Under the pieces are notes generated by a model. The model was given only the letters and a program-made list of their open reading frames with translations, ran no database searches and was not told the origin of the DNA. From NCBI GenBank assembly GCA_000179315.1, contig ADZZ01000363.1:1-64000 (forward strand): a DNA stretch of 64,000 nt. Reading direction: 5' to 3'. The DNA comes from a delta proteobacterium NaphS2. Its GTDB lineage: Bacteria > Desulfobacterota > DSM-4660 > Desulfatiglandales > Desulfatiglandaceae. The translations under genes and the position numbers were made by a program. Shown one piece after another: positions 17,550 to 27,015 of this stretch (its first letter is position 1; every line of letters begins with the position of its first letter).

Positions 17550-19880
17550 TTAAGCCTCCTTCGGCCGGTCGGAAAGCATCACGCCGAGCCGGGTGGGGTT
17601 GATGGGTGTCTCCGTCATGCGAACGCCACAGGCATGGTAAACGGCATTGGCGATGGCGGCGGCCGTGGGGATGGTTACCGGTTCTCCCAGCCCCTTGGCG
17701 CCGGTGATGTTGGCCTCCGGATCCGGCAATTCGATGGGAAAGGATGTCATTCGGGGCGACACATCCAGTGCCGTGGGAAGCTTGTAATCATGCCAGTTTT
17801 TGTTGAGCATCTTTCCGCTGCCGCCCTCATCGAGGACCCGAACCTCCGTCATGCCTAAACCGATGCCCATGGTGATGCCGCCGAAAACCTGATTGTCGAA
17901 GGTGAGACGGTCCATGACCCGACCGCTTTCGTTGGCTCCCAGAAAATCGACGATGCGGATTTCTCCCGTTCGAATGTCCATTTCCACTTCGCAGAACTGG
18001 ACCCCAAAAGGATTGACCACCTTCCCTTCCGGATTGGGTCCCCGATACCCAACCCCTACCACGACCCCCCGCTTTTTGAGGCCCTTCAAGTCTTTTATCG
18101 TCACCTTTTTGGCGTCGTCGTTTCCGTGGACAATGGCGTTTCCTTTAAAACGCAGATCGGAAACATCGGCCTTCAACTGTTCGGCGGCCATCTCCAGTAA
18201 CTGTTGTTTCACATGGATGGCCGCCCGACGCACCGCCGGGGCCTCCGTGGGAACCGTCTTACTGCCGCCGCTGGGCGTGGCGAACTGAGTGGTCCCGGTA
18301 TCGGCATGTTCGATCTGGATCACGTCGGTGTGAACATTCAATTCCTCGGCCACCACCATGGCCATCACGGTTTTGGTGCCGGTTCCGATATCGCTGGCCC
18401 CCATGTTAAGGTTGACGCTCCCGTCGGAAAAGAGTTTTAAAATGATGGTGGAGGGCGGACGACCGCCGCCGGCCACCCATAGGCAGGCGGCCATTCCGAC
18501 GCCTCTTCTGAGAGATCCGTTCGGCTTTTCGGCGGCGATCTCCTTTCGCCGCTTTTCCCAGCCGAATGCCTTGGCGCCTTCCTTGAGACAGGCCGCCAGA
18601 CCCGTGGTAGTATAGGGGGGATTTCCTTTTCTGGCCTGGCTATAGGATGGGATGTTTTTAAGGCGAAGGGCCACTGGATCCATATCAATGGCTTTTGCGA
18701 GCGCATCCATCATCTGCTCCAGGGCCCAGGCCCCCTGGGGATGTCCGGGCGCACGGAAAGGACGGGCGGGCCCGGCGTTGGTGTAGACATCGGTTGCCGC
18801 CGTGCGCACGTTGGGACAGAGATAGAGATCTTTCACCAGCCAGTCCACCAGCAGGGTGCCGCCGGCCGGGTATGCGCCGCCGCTCCCCACCACCGAAAAA
18901 TCAAGCGCCGTCAAGCGGCCGTCTTTGGTCACCCCCGCCTTGAGCTTCATATTGGACGCCGGCCGGTTTCCCGTGCAGAGATACGTTTCTTCCCGTGTGA
19001 GGAACAGCTTCACGGGACAACCGGTAATTTTGGCCAGGATAGCGGCAATGACCGTGTATTTGCCCGGCTGAAGCTTGCTGCCGAACCCGCCGCCCATGTA
19101 CCGGCCCATGACCCTCACCTTGGAAAGGGGGAGATCCAGAACCTCCGCCACCTTGCTTTGTACGGCATACACGCCCTGGGTGGATTCATGAATATTCAGG
19201 AGATCGCCGTCCCAGTAGGCCAGGCAGCCGTGAAGCTCCATGGGCGTGTGGATTTCGCATTCGGTGCGGTACGATTCCTCCAGCACCACGTCCGCCTCCT
19301 CAAACCCTTTCGCCACGTCTCCCCGGCTGTAATGCTCCGTTGGACCGACACGGTTTCCCGCCGGGTGCACTTTCGGCGCATCGGATAACATGGCTTTTCG
19401 TTCATCGGTAACAAAAGGGAGGACCTCGTATGTCACGTCGATGGCCCGAACCGCATCCGATGCCTGGTAAGGGGTCTCGGCCGCCACCGCCGCGACGGCT
19501 TCCCCTTCAAATCGGCAATGGGAATCAAAAAGTTCGACCTTCATATGGGGCGTATAAGGCCACAGCACTCGGGCCTCGGGCGTGGCGGCGCTGATGATCG
19601 CTCGAACGCCGGGCATTTGCTCGGCCTTGCGGGTGTCCACACGCTTGATCTTGGCGTTGGGGTATGGACATCGCAAAACGGCGCCGAACAACATGTGGGG
19701 AAGCGAATAATCAGAGGGATACATGGCCGATCCGCTGACGCGCTCATAACCGTCCACGCGGGGACGTGATTTTCCGACCACGTTGGTCTCTTTCCAGGGC
19801 TTCGGGTCTTTTCCGGGTTCCGGAGTTTCCGGTACGGCGAGCCCTTCCGCGAAATAAATGCCTTTTTCCTCGTTTTTCAT
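17550..19880 (-). CDS. Molybdenum hydroxylase large (molybdopterin) subunit, PaoC-like
   Basis: Catalytic subunit that hydroxylates an aldehyde or aromatic substrate at the Mo centre. The ATG at 19880 (MKNEEKGIYFAEG) after GAGG overlaps the small-subunit stop and gives 776 residues. Motifs include GRYMGGGFGSK, RAPGHPQGAWALEQ, GASDIGTGT and the catalytic-Glu motif GAKGLGEP near the C-terminus. The substrate cannot be read from sequence; the Tat-bearing small subunit and the FAD subunit with a 4Fe-4S loop suggest the PaoABC periplasmic aldehyde oxidoreductase type. No PaoD/XdhC maturation gene is in the window. Confidence 0.92.
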   Translation of the reverse strand: MKNEEKGIYFAEGLAVPETPEPGKDPKPWKETNVVGKSRPRVDGYERVSGSAMYPSDYSLPHMLFGAVLRCPYPNAKIKRVDTRKAEQMPGVRAIISAATPEARVLWPYTPHMKVELFDSHCRFEGEAVAAVAAETPYQASDAVRAIDVTYEVLPFVTDERKAMLSDAPKVHPAGNRVGPTEHYSRGDVAKGFEEADVVLEESYRTECEIHTPMELHGCLAYWDGDLLNIHESTQGVYAVQSKVAEVLDLPLSKVRVMGRYMGGGFGSKLQPGKYTVIAAILAKITGCPVKLFLTREETYLCTGNRPASNMKLKAGVTKDGRLTALDFSVVGSGGAYPAGGTLLVDWLVKDLYLCPNVRTAATDVYTNAGPARPFRAPGHPQGAWALEQMMDALAKAIDMDPVALRLKNIPSYSQARKGNPPYTTTGLAACLKEGAKAFGWEKRRKEIAAEKPNGSLRRGVGMAACLWVAGGGRPPSTIILKLFSDGSVNLNMGASDIGTGTKTVMAMVVAEELNVHTDVIQIEHADTGTTQFATPSGGSKTVPTEAPAVRRAAIHVKQQLLEMAAEQLKADVSDLRFKGNAIVHGNDDAKKVTIKDLKGLKKRGVVVGVGYRGPNPEGKVVNPFGVQFCEVEMDIRTGEIRIVDFLGANESGRVMDRLTFDNQVFGGITMGIGLGMTEVRVLDEGGSGKMLNKNWHDYKLPTALDVSPRMTSFPIELPDPEANITGAKGLGEPVTIPTAAAIANAVYHACGVRMTETPINPTRLGVMLSDRPKEA

Positions 19881-20494
19881 GATTTGCCTCGCTTTCGTTT
19901 TCCAGCCTCGTCGACGGCCTCGAAGATATGCGTATAGGCTCCGCATCGGCAGAGATTGCCGCTCATGCCGCGGCGAATCGCATCCGGGGAGGGCTCCGGA
20001 TCATCCTTCAGCAGCCCTTCCGCGGCCATAATCTGTCCGGGGGTGCAATACCCGCACTGAAAGGCATCGTGCTCCAAAAACGCCTCCTGCACCCGCCCCA
20101 GGTCTTCACCTTTCATGAGGCCTTCCAACGTCGTAATTTCGAATCCCTGAGCCTCCACCGCCAGCGTCATGCAGGCATAACGGGGAATGTTGTCCATGAG
20201 AACCGTACAGGCCCCGCATTCCCCTCTCTCACACCCGACCTTGGTTCCGGTGAGCCCGAGCTTCTCACGCAACACGAAGAGCAGGGTCCAGCGGGGTTCC
20301 ACCAGGAGTCGGTGGACGCGTCCGTTGACGTGCAGCCGGATTTTGGCCATTTCTTCAGGCAGCATCACCGTTTCATCGGAAGAGGCTCCGGATGCATACC
20401 GGCCGGTCACCGCCACGGCGGCGCCGACCCCCATGGTGGTGAGAAAACCGCGGCGGGTGACACTCATTTTTATTTTGGTTTCATCGAATTCCAT
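19877..20494 (-). CDS. Tat-exported [2Fe-2S] subunit of molybdenum hydroxylase (PaoA-like)
   Basis: The 205-residue protein starts with a twin-arginine signal (VTRRGFLTTMGVG followed by a hydrophobic AAVAVTG stretch), predicting export of the assembled complex by the Tat route. It carries the ferredoxin-type cluster site CERGECGACT with a further Cys (RYACM), and the second cluster site CGYCTPGQ ... NLCRCGAY. These are the standard two [2Fe-2S] sites of this family. It is the first gene of the operon; RBS AGGAGG lies 10 bases upstream of the ATG. Confidence 0.93.
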   Translation of the reverse strand: MEFDETKIKMSVTRRGFLTTMGVGAAVAVTGRYASGASSDETVMLPEEMAKIRLHVNGRVHRLLVEPRWTLLFVLREKLGLTGTKVGCERGECGACTVLMDNIPRYACMTLAVEAQGFEITTLEGLMKGEDLGRVQEAFLEHDAFQCGYCTPGQIMAAEGLLKDDPEPSPDAIRRGMSGNLCRCGAYTHIFEAVDEAGKRKRGKS

Positions 20495-20605
20495 AACAAA
20501 AGGACCTCCTTCATGTTTTTTTCATTTTTCGGAACGGACCAACGCTATCCACCGCCACCCTGGCCAAAACAATTCGGTCCGGCACGGGGTGGTTAACGGC
20601 TTCGG

Positions 20606-20645
20606 CCCGCATCATGAATTTTCGCACGGCTCATGATATGCGGGT
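20606..20645. other. Imperfect inverted repeat between glk and hydroxylase operon
   Basis: CCCGCATCATGA near 20606 and TCATGATATGCGGG near 20631 pair with one bulge around a short loop. No T-tract follows on either strand. It could be an RNA hairpin after glk or an operator for the hydroxylase operon. Confidence 0.35.
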
Positions 20646-20649
20646 TTGC

Positions 20650-21672
20650 TCATTTCGGCGAAAGGGATGCATCCGATGCCGCACAATCAGCAGCACCCAG
20701 GAGCGCCGCCTTGTCGTTTAAAACCACGTGAACCGGAATCCTTGAAACCAGGTCCCGGAAGCGCCCCTTGTCGGTGAAGGCGCTCATGAAGCCATCCTCT
20801 TCAAGCGCGGGCAGAATTCTAGGCGGTATGCCGCCGCCCAGATAAAGCCCCCCCTGCGTCAGGCCCGTGAGGGCCACATTCCCGCAAACGCCCCCCAGAA
20901 GAGACACGAAATGCTTCAAGGCATCCGAACACAAGGGATCCTTGTCATCCAGCGCCGCCAAGGCGATCACCTTGGGCGGATCCGATTCCTTCAATTGCAG
21001 CGTTAACCAGGAAGGTTCTTTGTAACTGACGGTTTCCTTGAGCCAGCAGTAAATGTGATAAAGGCCCGGTCCCGACACCACCCGTTCGACGCTCACATGC
21101 CCGTAGCGTTCATGAAGGTACCGCCAAAGCCCCAATTCCCTCTCGTTCCTGGGGGCGAAATCCGAGTGCCCTCCCTCGGTGGCCATTGCCACAGGGCGGC
21201 CGTCCACCCACACCATGAGGGCCTGCCCCAACCCGGTTCCCGGCGCCACCAGACCGATAACACCGTCCTTTGCGCTTTTTCCCCGATTGAGCGTAAAGAG
21301 CTCCTGATCGGTCAAGAGGGGTATGGCCCGGATGGTTGCCGCCACATCATTGATGAGGCGGACACAGGGGAATCCGAAGCGCTTCTTGATGTCGCCGCCA
21401 ACCACCTTCCAGGGAAGATTCGTGGTTTTCATCCGGTCTTTTTCCACGGGCCCGGCAATTCCAAAACAAGCGGCGGTGATATCCGCATCGTGTTGTTCCA
21501 GAAAGCGCGCGATGATCTCTTCCAGGCCCTTTGCCTTTTTACTGATAAAGGTCTCGATGGTCTTCTGGTGCAGCTTTTCGTTTACCGATGAAAAAAGCCC
21601 CAACCGGGTATGGGTGCCGCCGATATCACCTGCCAGGACGGTAAATTCCGATCTTTTATCAGAAGCTGTCAT
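20650..21672 (-). CDS. glk: Glucokinase (Glk family)
   Basis: This cytoplasmic enzyme phosphorylates glucose with ATP. The start ATG at 21672 follows AAAGGAAC and gives 340 residues. The phosphate-binding motif GDIGGTHTRLG is at the N-terminus, the second motif IGLVAPGTGLGQA follows at mid-length, and GGIPPRILP at the C-terminal part; this is the bacterial Glk family, not ROK. Its start overlaps the stop of the DUF1566 gene, so the two are translated together. Other hexose genes in the window (pgi, gnd, rpiB, broken zwf) suggest a once complete sugar route. Confidence 0.92.
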   Translation of the reverse strand: MTASDKRSEFTVLAGDIGGTHTRLGLFSSVNEKLHQKTIETFISKKAKGLEEIIARFLEQHDADITAACFGIAGPVEKDRMKTTNLPWKVVGGDIKKRFGFPCVRLINDVAATIRAIPLLTDQELFTLNRGKSAKDGVIGLVAPGTGLGQALMVWVDGRPVAMATEGGHSDFAPRNERELGLWRYLHERYGHVSVERVVSGPGLYHIYCWLKETVSYKEPSWLTLQLKESDPPKVIALAALDDKDPLCSDALKHFVSLLGGVCGNVALTGLTQGGLYLGGGIPPRILPALEEDGFMSAFTDKGRFRDLVSRIPVHVVLNDKAALLGAADCAASDASLSPK

Positions 21673-22688
21673 GGTTCCTTTGTAGGGACGTCGCATACGG
21701 CCCAGACGCTGAAGTGTTTACCCCTCTTCTGGCCGACACCCACCGCGCCTTTGGTGAGATACAGTGCCCATGCCCAGTCCGGCTCAAACATGCTCGTCGT
21801 GGATGACCAGTATCCTTCCCTCACATTTCCGAAGGGATGTGAACTGGGAAGGGCCGGACTGTGGGCGCTGCAATCCACGAGGGATTCCAGTTCATTGATG
21901 TTGGGCAACCGCCATAAATCGCTATCCCCATCTGGCCGGTTGAGGTGCCTGACCGCCCCGAACGCCGCCTCCCATGTGCAAGGGCTTCCCGTTAAATCCG
22001 CTGAGCCCTGCCAGCAAAGGTTGGTGAGCCGGTCGATAACCCCGTTTTCCGCCTTCATGAAGCGGGGTTCGGGCCATGGCATTCCCGATCGGTATTCTCC
22101 GTCCTGTCCCGACCCCGCACAGGAGATGGCCTCTCCTTTTGCGTCGTAACACCGGGTTTGGCCGGTGGCCGGGAGAATGGCACCCCCCTTTCCCCGAACA
22201 GGCCACATCAGGAAAAACTGCTCCTTGTGACCATAAAACATACGAGCACCTTCCATATGGATATACCACGCATAGGCGGTGTTGATGGCCGCCGTGGTGG
22301 ATGTCCAATACCACCCATTGAACAGGTTGACGAAGGGATGCCCCTCGGGCAGAGCGGGTTTTCGGGTCTGATGACTCATCAGGCTTCTCAGTTCACGGCG
22401 GTTGGGAAGCCGCCAGTCGGAAAAGCCGAATACATTGTCCCGGTTCATGGTTGCCACGTAATCGAGAGCTTCCTGCCATGCCAAAGGAAATTGAGTGATA
22501 TTGGCGTCTTTCGTCCAGACGAGTCCCGTCAGCCGATCCTTAACCCTATGGTCAAGCACCGCAAAACGTTCTGCCGGCCTGGACATGCCGTTTCTGAACG
22601 CACCGTCCTGTCCGCTTCCGGCGCAATCGATGTTGCGCCCATTTGCATCGTGGCAGGTAATCTGCCCTGTTTGAAGACAACCACCCAT
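21669..22688 (-). CDS. Two-repeat DUF1566 (Lcl C-terminal domain) protein
   Basis: The 339-residue protein contains two similar halves. Each has a T-G-Q-x-x-C-x-D ... C-A-G-S-G-Q-D-G head, then DRLTGLVW / DRLTNLCWQ, WRLPNRREL / WRLPNINELESL, and WYWTSTT / GYWSSTT. These are DUF1566 hallmarks. No signal peptide is visible at the start used, which is odd for a family often secreted, and the ribosome site is weak, so the true N-terminus may be lost. Function is unknown; it overlaps glucokinase by 4 bases. Confidence 0.85.
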   Translation of the reverse strand: MGGCLQTGQITCHDANGRNIDCAGSGQDGAFRNGMSRPAERFAVLDHRVKDRLTGLVWTKDANITQFPLAWQEALDYVATMNRDNVFGFSDWRLPNRRELRSLMSHQTRKPALPEGHPFVNLFNGWYWTSTTAAINTAYAWYIHMEGARMFYGHKEQFFLMWPVRGKGGAILPATGQTRCYDAKGEAISCAGSGQDGEYRSGMPWPEPRFMKAENGVIDRLTNLCWQGSADLTGSPCTWEAAFGAVRHLNRPDGDSDLWRLPNINELESLVDCSAHSPALPSSHPFGNVREGYWSSTTSMFEPDWAWALYLTKGAVGVGQKRGKHFSVWAVCDVPTKEP

Positions 22689-22782
22689 TACTTTGGACTC
22701 AGCATCCTTATGGTCCGAAACCCTTGCCTGGCAGCCCCCATCTGCCGTCCTCTTTGCTTCTACTTTCTATTGGGAATCATGT

Positions 22783-22804
22783 AAATAGGGTGCATCATGT
22801 ATTC
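22783..22804 (+). repeat. 22-nt motif copy
   Basis: AAATAGGGTGCATCATGTAT plus two bases; one of about fourteen related intergenic copies in the window. It lies between the DUF1566 start and the iorA-like remnant. Confidence 0.6.
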
Positions 22805-22858
22805 GGGTACGGAAAAGCGCATCCCCAAGATTTCGGAATTCCGCAGCGAACAACAGGA

Positions 22859-23030
22859 TCACTGAGTCTGACCCGGCTGACAATAGCCACACTGAGGAAC
22901 GTTTTCCGCAATCCAGGCCTGCTGCACGGGATGGTTGCCGTCCTTTGAAAGCCCTTCTATTGTGACGACATCTTTCCCGGAAACGGAAGAAACCGGCGTA
23001 ACGTTGGAAAACGGAAATGACGGACATAAA
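22859..23030 (-). pseudogene. Remnant of a second [2Fe-2S] molybdenum-hydroxylase subunit (IorA-like)
   Basis: Reading the minus strand gives [18 protein letters not shown], then [18 protein letters not shown] and QPGQTQ before a TGA at 22861-22859. This matches the middle of isoquinoline 1-oxidoreductase alpha-type subunits, where [10 protein letters not shown] ligates the second [2Fe-2S] cluster. The N-terminal cluster domain and everything after GQ are gone. It is not a fragment of the neighbouring small subunit, whose equivalent reads FQCGYCTPGQ. The remnant sits between two 22-nt motif copies (22783 and 23119). Confidence 0.7.
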
Positions 23031-23118
23031 TCCTCCTGCTAATGATGTTACCTCCGTTGCGGACAACTTTTCTTTGGTGACGCGCATGATCACCGTGGGG
23101 TTTAATCTTGACAAGTAG

Positions 23119-23140
23119 TTTCGGGTTCCATAGAGTAAAT
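23119..23140 (+). repeat. Diverged 22-nt motif copy
   Basis: GGGTTCCATAGAGTAAAT is close to the copy at 26859 (GGGGTCCATAGAGTATAT). Confidence 0.45.
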
Positions 23141-23250
23141 TACAAAATAAAGATGCACATTTTTCTCCATATTAATGTCTACTTAAACGGGTAAGGCCTT
23201 TCACGAATTCACGTATTTTGAAATATTATCTTGAATGGAAGGAGTGAAAA

Positions 23251-23475
23251 TTGAAACAAGGGAAATGCCCCAAATGCAGTTCTACGGAGATCTATTGCGG
23301 TTCCGCCATAAAACCCAAGACCGGGCCATTCGGAAGTAATTCCATTCCGGTGAGCCTGACTTCCATTGCCGCCCTGGACAACTATGTGTGCACCCAGTGC
23401 GGTTATGTTGAAAGCTATATTCCGGATCCCACAAAACTTAAAGAGATATCCATAAAATGGCCCAAAGTGGGCTGA
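23251..23475 (+). CDS. Small zinc-ribbon protein
   Basis: A TTG start at 23251, placed six bases after GGAAGGAG, gives 74 residues. Two Cys pairs, CPKC at 6-9 and CTQCGY at about 46-50, form a zinc ribbon like those of DUF-type nucleic-acid or redox accessory proteins. It precedes the aarF gene by 20 bases and could be in the same transcript. Function is unknown. Confidence 0.75.
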   Translation: MKQGKCPKCSSTEIYCGSAIKPKTGPFGSNSIPVSLTSIAALDNYVCTQCGYVESYIPDPTKLKEISIKWPKVG

Positions 23476-23495
23476 AGCCGAAATAGACGGATCAC

Positions 23496-25199
23496 ATGAG
23501 ACATGACCCCTATTTCATCGGCATGAATGGAATCAGCCGCTTCATCGGCATTACGCGTGTGCTGGTGAAAAACGGTTTCGGAACGCTGGCCGATGCGCTG
23601 ATCAAACGGACGCCGACGTCTCAAAAAGGCGGCACGAAACGCCCTTCCGTGGTTTTTCCTTCTCCCCGGCGGTTGCGCCGGATGCTGACGGAACTGGGTC
23701 CCAGTTTCATTAAACTCGGGCAGCTTATGAGCGTCCGGGCGGACGTTTTCCCCCCGGAATACATCGAAGAACTGACAAAGCTTCAGGACCGGGTCCCGCC
23801 CCAGCCCTTCAAATCCATTCAGCCATTCATCGAAAAAGAGCTGGGACAACCGCTCTTAAGTGTTTTTAAATCGTTTGACGAAAACCCTATCGCCTCAGCC
23901 TCCATCGCCCAGGTTTACAGGGCCGAGCGCCATACCGGCGAGCCGGTGGCCGTCAAGGTGGTTCGCCCGGGGATCTCAAAGCAGATCCGCCGTGACATCC
24001 GGGTGATGTATTACATGGCCCGCAAGCTGGAGAAGATGTCTGAATTGGCACGGGTGGTCGGTGCGAAAAATGTGGTGGAGGAGTTCGAACGGTCCATATA
24101 TAATGAACTGGATATGCATATCGAGGCGGGCAGCATTGAAAAATTTTTCCGCTTCTACCGGCATATCGAAGAAATATGCATCCCCAAGGTTTACTGGGAA
24201 CAGACCGCCAAATCCGTTCTGGTGATCGATTTCATTCCAGGCGTCAAAATGGACCAGGTGCCCGCCATCCGGGAGATGGGCATCGATCCGAAAGAGGTCG
24301 CCATGATCGGTTTGCGCAGCCTGTCCCGGCAACTGATGGAATTCGGTTTCGTTCACGCCGATCCCCATCCCGGCAATACCATCGTCACGCCCGAAGGACG
24401 CGTGGGTCTTGTGGATTTCGGCATCACCGCACACCTGGACGAGGAGCTGATGCTCCAGATTGCCCGTCTCTTCCTGGGATATGCCGAGCATGATTATAAC
24501 CTGGTTATGGAGTCCCTGCTGGATGCGGGCATCATCGATGAAGACATGGATCTGAACGCCTTTCGTAACGACTTAAAAGAGATGAGCGAGCCTTTTTACG
24601 GTCGAAGCCTACAGACCATTTCGGTGACGGATGTCTATGACCAGGTTGTTCGACTTCTCTTCAGGTACCACATTCGTCTTCCGCAGAACCTGCTCCTGCT
24701 CTTCAAGACCTTTATCCAAACGGAATCGTTAGGGAAAATCCTGGGCAGCGACGCCAGTATCCTGGAAGTGATCCGACCGTATGCCAGGGCCATGCTGGCG
24801 CGGGGATACGATTCCAAGAAGATATTGCGGGCCGTGGGAAGGGATGCATGGTCCACCGGAAGGGTTTTGAGACACACGCCCAAGCTACTCTACGACATCC
24901 TCAAGCAGACCGCATCCGGGAAAGGACGCGTGCAATTTCAACACAGCGGTTTCGACGATGTGGGACGCCGGTTTGAAAGAGTATTGAACCGACTGGTCAT
25001 CGCCATCGTTATCGCCGCCTCCATTATCGCCGGTGCCCAGGTTCTGGATGCATCTGAAAAGATCTTCATCTTCACCACGAACATCACGGGAGCCCGGGTC
25101 ATTTCCCTCACTGCACTGCTGGGTCTTTTGGGCTACACCATCGCCAGCTTTCTGGGCATCTGGCTGGTTATTTCCATTTTCCGTTCCGGCAGCAAATAA
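23496..25199 (+). CDS. AarF/ABC1/UbiB atypical kinase family protein
   Basis: The 567-residue protein has the family motifs KLGQLMSVR (KxGQ), ASIAQVYRAE, VAVKVVRPG (ATP-binding Lys), the catalytic HADPHPGN and the metal-binding LVDFGI, with two C-terminal membrane helices (about 495-565). UbiB proteins aid quinone biosynthesis in bacteria, acting at the membrane. UbiG- and UbiE-type methyltransferases are found 7 kb downstream. The true substrate is not known from sequence. A hairpin terminator follows at 25227. Confidence 0.92.
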   Translation: MRHDPYFIGMNGISRFIGITRVLVKNGFGTLADALIKRTPTSQKGGTKRPSVVFPSPRRLRRMLTELGPSFIKLGQLMSVRADVFPPEYIEELTKLQDRVPPQPFKSIQPFIEKELGQPLLSVFKSFDENPIASASIAQVYRAERHTGEPVAVKVVRPGISKQIRRDIRVMYYMARKLEKMSELARVVGAKNVVEEFERSIYNELDMHIEAGSIEKFFRFYRHIEEICIPKVYWEQTAKSVLVIDFIPGVKMDQVPAIREMGIDPKEVAMIGLRSLSRQLMEFGFVHADPHPGNTIVTPEGRVGLVDFGITAHLDEELMLQIARLFLGYAEHDYNLVMESLLDAGIIDEDMDLNAFRNDLKEMSEPFYGRSLQTISVTDVYDQVVRLLFRYHIRLPQNLLLLFKTFIQTESLGKILGSDASILEVIRPYARAMLARGYDSKKILRAVGRDAWSTGRVLRHTPKLLYDILKQTASGKGRVQFQHSGFDDVGRRFERVLNRLVIAIVIAASIIAGAQVLDASEKIFIFTTNITGARVISLTALLGLLGYTIASFLGIWLVISIFRSGSK

Positions 25200-25226
25200 A
25201 AAAATCATCCAGGTCTTCATGAGCCG

Positions 25227-25266
25227 AAGCCCTTCGGCGAAAACGCCCACCGCCGGAGGGCTTTTT
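25227..25266 (+). terminator. Intrinsic terminator after aarF
   Basis: AAGCCCTTCGGCG at 25227-25239 pairs with CGCCGGAGGGCTT at 25251-25263 (one mismatch), followed by a T-run. It ends the plus-strand aarF transcript just before the convergent cytochrome gene. Confidence 0.8.
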
Positions 25267-25279
25267 CCGATTGTACCTC

Positions 25280-26764
25280 TTACAGCTGTCGCATGAAAGC
25301 GGTCAATGCCGCCTTTTCCTTTTGGGTCAGGTTCAACTGGGTAACGATATTGAAGTATTCCACCGTGTCTTCGAGGGTAAGACATCGTCCGTCATGGAGA
25401 TAAGGCGGTGAATCCTTGATGCCCCGAAGGGTAAAGCTCTTGATGGGTCCGTCCGAGATGTTGTACTGCCCGTTGATCATCTCCGGTTTATAGAAACGGC
25501 CCGCCTTAAGATCATGCATCCGATTATCCAGGTAGAAGGGCGCCGGATGACACTCCGCGCAACGGCCTTTACCGAAAAAAACCTCCTGGCCGAGCATCTC
25601 CTGATCCGTGGCTTTCTCGGGATCCAGTTTTCCGAAAACGGTGAGCTTGGGGGCCGGCGGAAAATCGAGCATGTTCTGCATCTGCGCCATCATCACCACC
25701 TGGCTGCCGCGGTCCGGAAGACTGACGCCCTTTTTGGCGGCGGTTACCTGGTCTCCGTCGAAATAGGCGCTCCTCTGCTCGAATTCCGTGAAGTCCTCAA
25801 TGGACCGCAAAGACCGCTTTGATCCGTGAATCTGCTGGTTGAACATGCCTCGCAGACTTACCGTATCCAGACGAAACCGGGCGATGTGAGGACGCGTATC
25901 CGGATTCAGATGAAAAGCGCCGTTGGTATGGCCGTTGGTATGGCAATCGAAGCAGGAAACCCCCAGACTGGGCCGATCCACCTTTCGGTCCGTGGTCTGG
26001 TTGAACTGCTGCTGTGGGAAAGGTGTGAGCAGAAGCCGTAGGCCCTCCATCTGGACCGGTGTCAGGATGCCGTCCATGAGATCGAAATAATTGTCTATGG
26101 AGAGCAGCTTCCCCTGGGACACGTCCCCCAGGTCAGGACGGGAGGTCAAAAAGATCGGGGGCGGGAATTCCGGCAAAAAATGTGTGGGAAGATCCATGGT
26201 CGTGTCGAAACGCTCAAGGGACCGCTTTTCCAGCTTCATGATTTCCTTGATCTGATCGTCCGGAAAAACCTGCCCGCCGGTTTCGTGCTTGACATGTGGC
26301 AAGGGGAGAAAGCCCTTTGGAAACAAACCCTTCTCCTTGATCGTTTCCGGTGACATAGCGGCCAGTTTCTCCCAGGTCATGCCATCGGGCAGTTTGACGC
26401 GAACACCTTCCTGAACCGCTCTCCTTCCGGCGGACATCATCACCTTGGAGGGCCGATCGCTCAGGTCATATCGACGCTCCAGGAGTTTCCGCTGGCGTTC
26501 AAGGTAGTCGTCTTTTTCTTTGATATCCTTAACCCGGGCCGCCTCGAAATCGCCCGTAACGGGAATGTAGGTTTTGTGGATGGGGTTGACGCCCGGCGGG
26601 ATCCCCATCCGTTTGTTCTCCTCCGCCATCATCTGCTTCTGTTTCATCGTCTCTTCTTCCATCATGTCTTTTGCTTCGGCAAGGCCCAAGCCTTGAAGAA
26701 ACAAGAAAGCCATTGCCAAAATAAAAATGCTTAAACATCTTTTCCCTGCAACATCATTTTCCAT
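25280..26764 (-). CDS. Exported di-haem cytochrome c, MauG/CcpA peroxidase superfamily
   Basis: The 494-residue protein has an N-terminal signal peptide (FILAMAFLFLQGLGLAEA) and two c-type haem sites, CFDCH (about residue 268) and CAECH (about 405), the latter in the context GKGRCAECHPAPF, plus the conserved SPPYLHDG segment near the end. The order and spacing follow bacterial cytochrome c peroxidase/MauG relatives, although a 250-residue N-terminal region is extra. It would act in the periplasm, perhaps reducing peroxide. RBS GGAG lies before the ATG. Confidence 0.85.
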   Translation of the reverse strand: MENDVAGKRCLSIFILAMAFLFLQGLGLAEAKDMMEEETMKQKQMMAEENKRMGIPPGVNPIHKTYIPVTGDFEAARVKDIKEKDDYLERQRKLLERRYDLSDRPSKVMMSAGRRAVQEGVRVKLPDGMTWEKLAAMSPETIKEKGLFPKGFLPLPHVKHETGGQVFPDDQIKEIMKLEKRSLERFDTTMDLPTHFLPEFPPPIFLTSRPDLGDVSQGKLLSIDNYFDLMDGILTPVQMEGLRLLLTPFPQQQFNQTTDRKVDRPSLGVSCFDCHTNGHTNGAFHLNPDTRPHIARFRLDTVSLRGMFNQQIHGSKRSLRSIEDFTEFEQRSAYFDGDQVTAAKKGVSLPDRGSQVVMMAQMQNMLDFPPAPKLTVFGKLDPEKATDQEMLGQEVFFGKGRCAECHPAPFYLDNRMHDLKAGRFYKPEMINGQYNISDGPIKSFTLRGIKDSPPYLHDGRCLTLEDTVEYFNIVTQLNLTQKEKAALTAFMRQL

Positions 26765-26858
26765 AACAGTCTCCTTAGTAAAATTAAATTGAGTTTAAAA
26801 AAATATGAAGAATCAACCATGTCGGTTTTGGATCTTACCGGTGAAATGTGATGATAAT

Positions 26859-26880
26859 AAATGGGGTCCATAGAGTATAT
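26859..26880 (+). repeat. 22-nt motif copy, forward
   Basis: Reads AAATGGGGTCCATAGAGTAT plus AT; matches the window consensus in both conserved blocks. Confidence 0.7.
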
Positions 26881-26993
26881 GGCATCAAAGATACATGTAG
26901 AAGAAAAATTTTCGGGCGATTTTTTATTCAGTATCCGCTTCATCAATGGACATATTTATCCGGTGGCAATAGGGCTACCAAGTTACGGTGGGA

Positions 26994-27015
26994 AAAATAC
27001 ATAATCGGCCCCATA
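26994..27015 (-). repeat. 22-nt motif copy, inverted
   Basis: On the minus strand reads TATGGGGCCGATTATGTATT plus TT, forming an inverted pair with the copy at 26859. Confidence 0.6.

Noticed and set aside
17318-20636. Long plus-strand frames opposite the molybdenum hydroxylase genes
   Set aside because: They are antisense to clear, motif-bearing genes with high GC third positions and show no family features.
25280-26764. Cytochrome gene as a b6-type integral membrane cytochrome
   Set aside because: It has only a signal peptide and two CxxCH haem sites; the peroxidase/MauG superfamily fits better than a cytochrome b.
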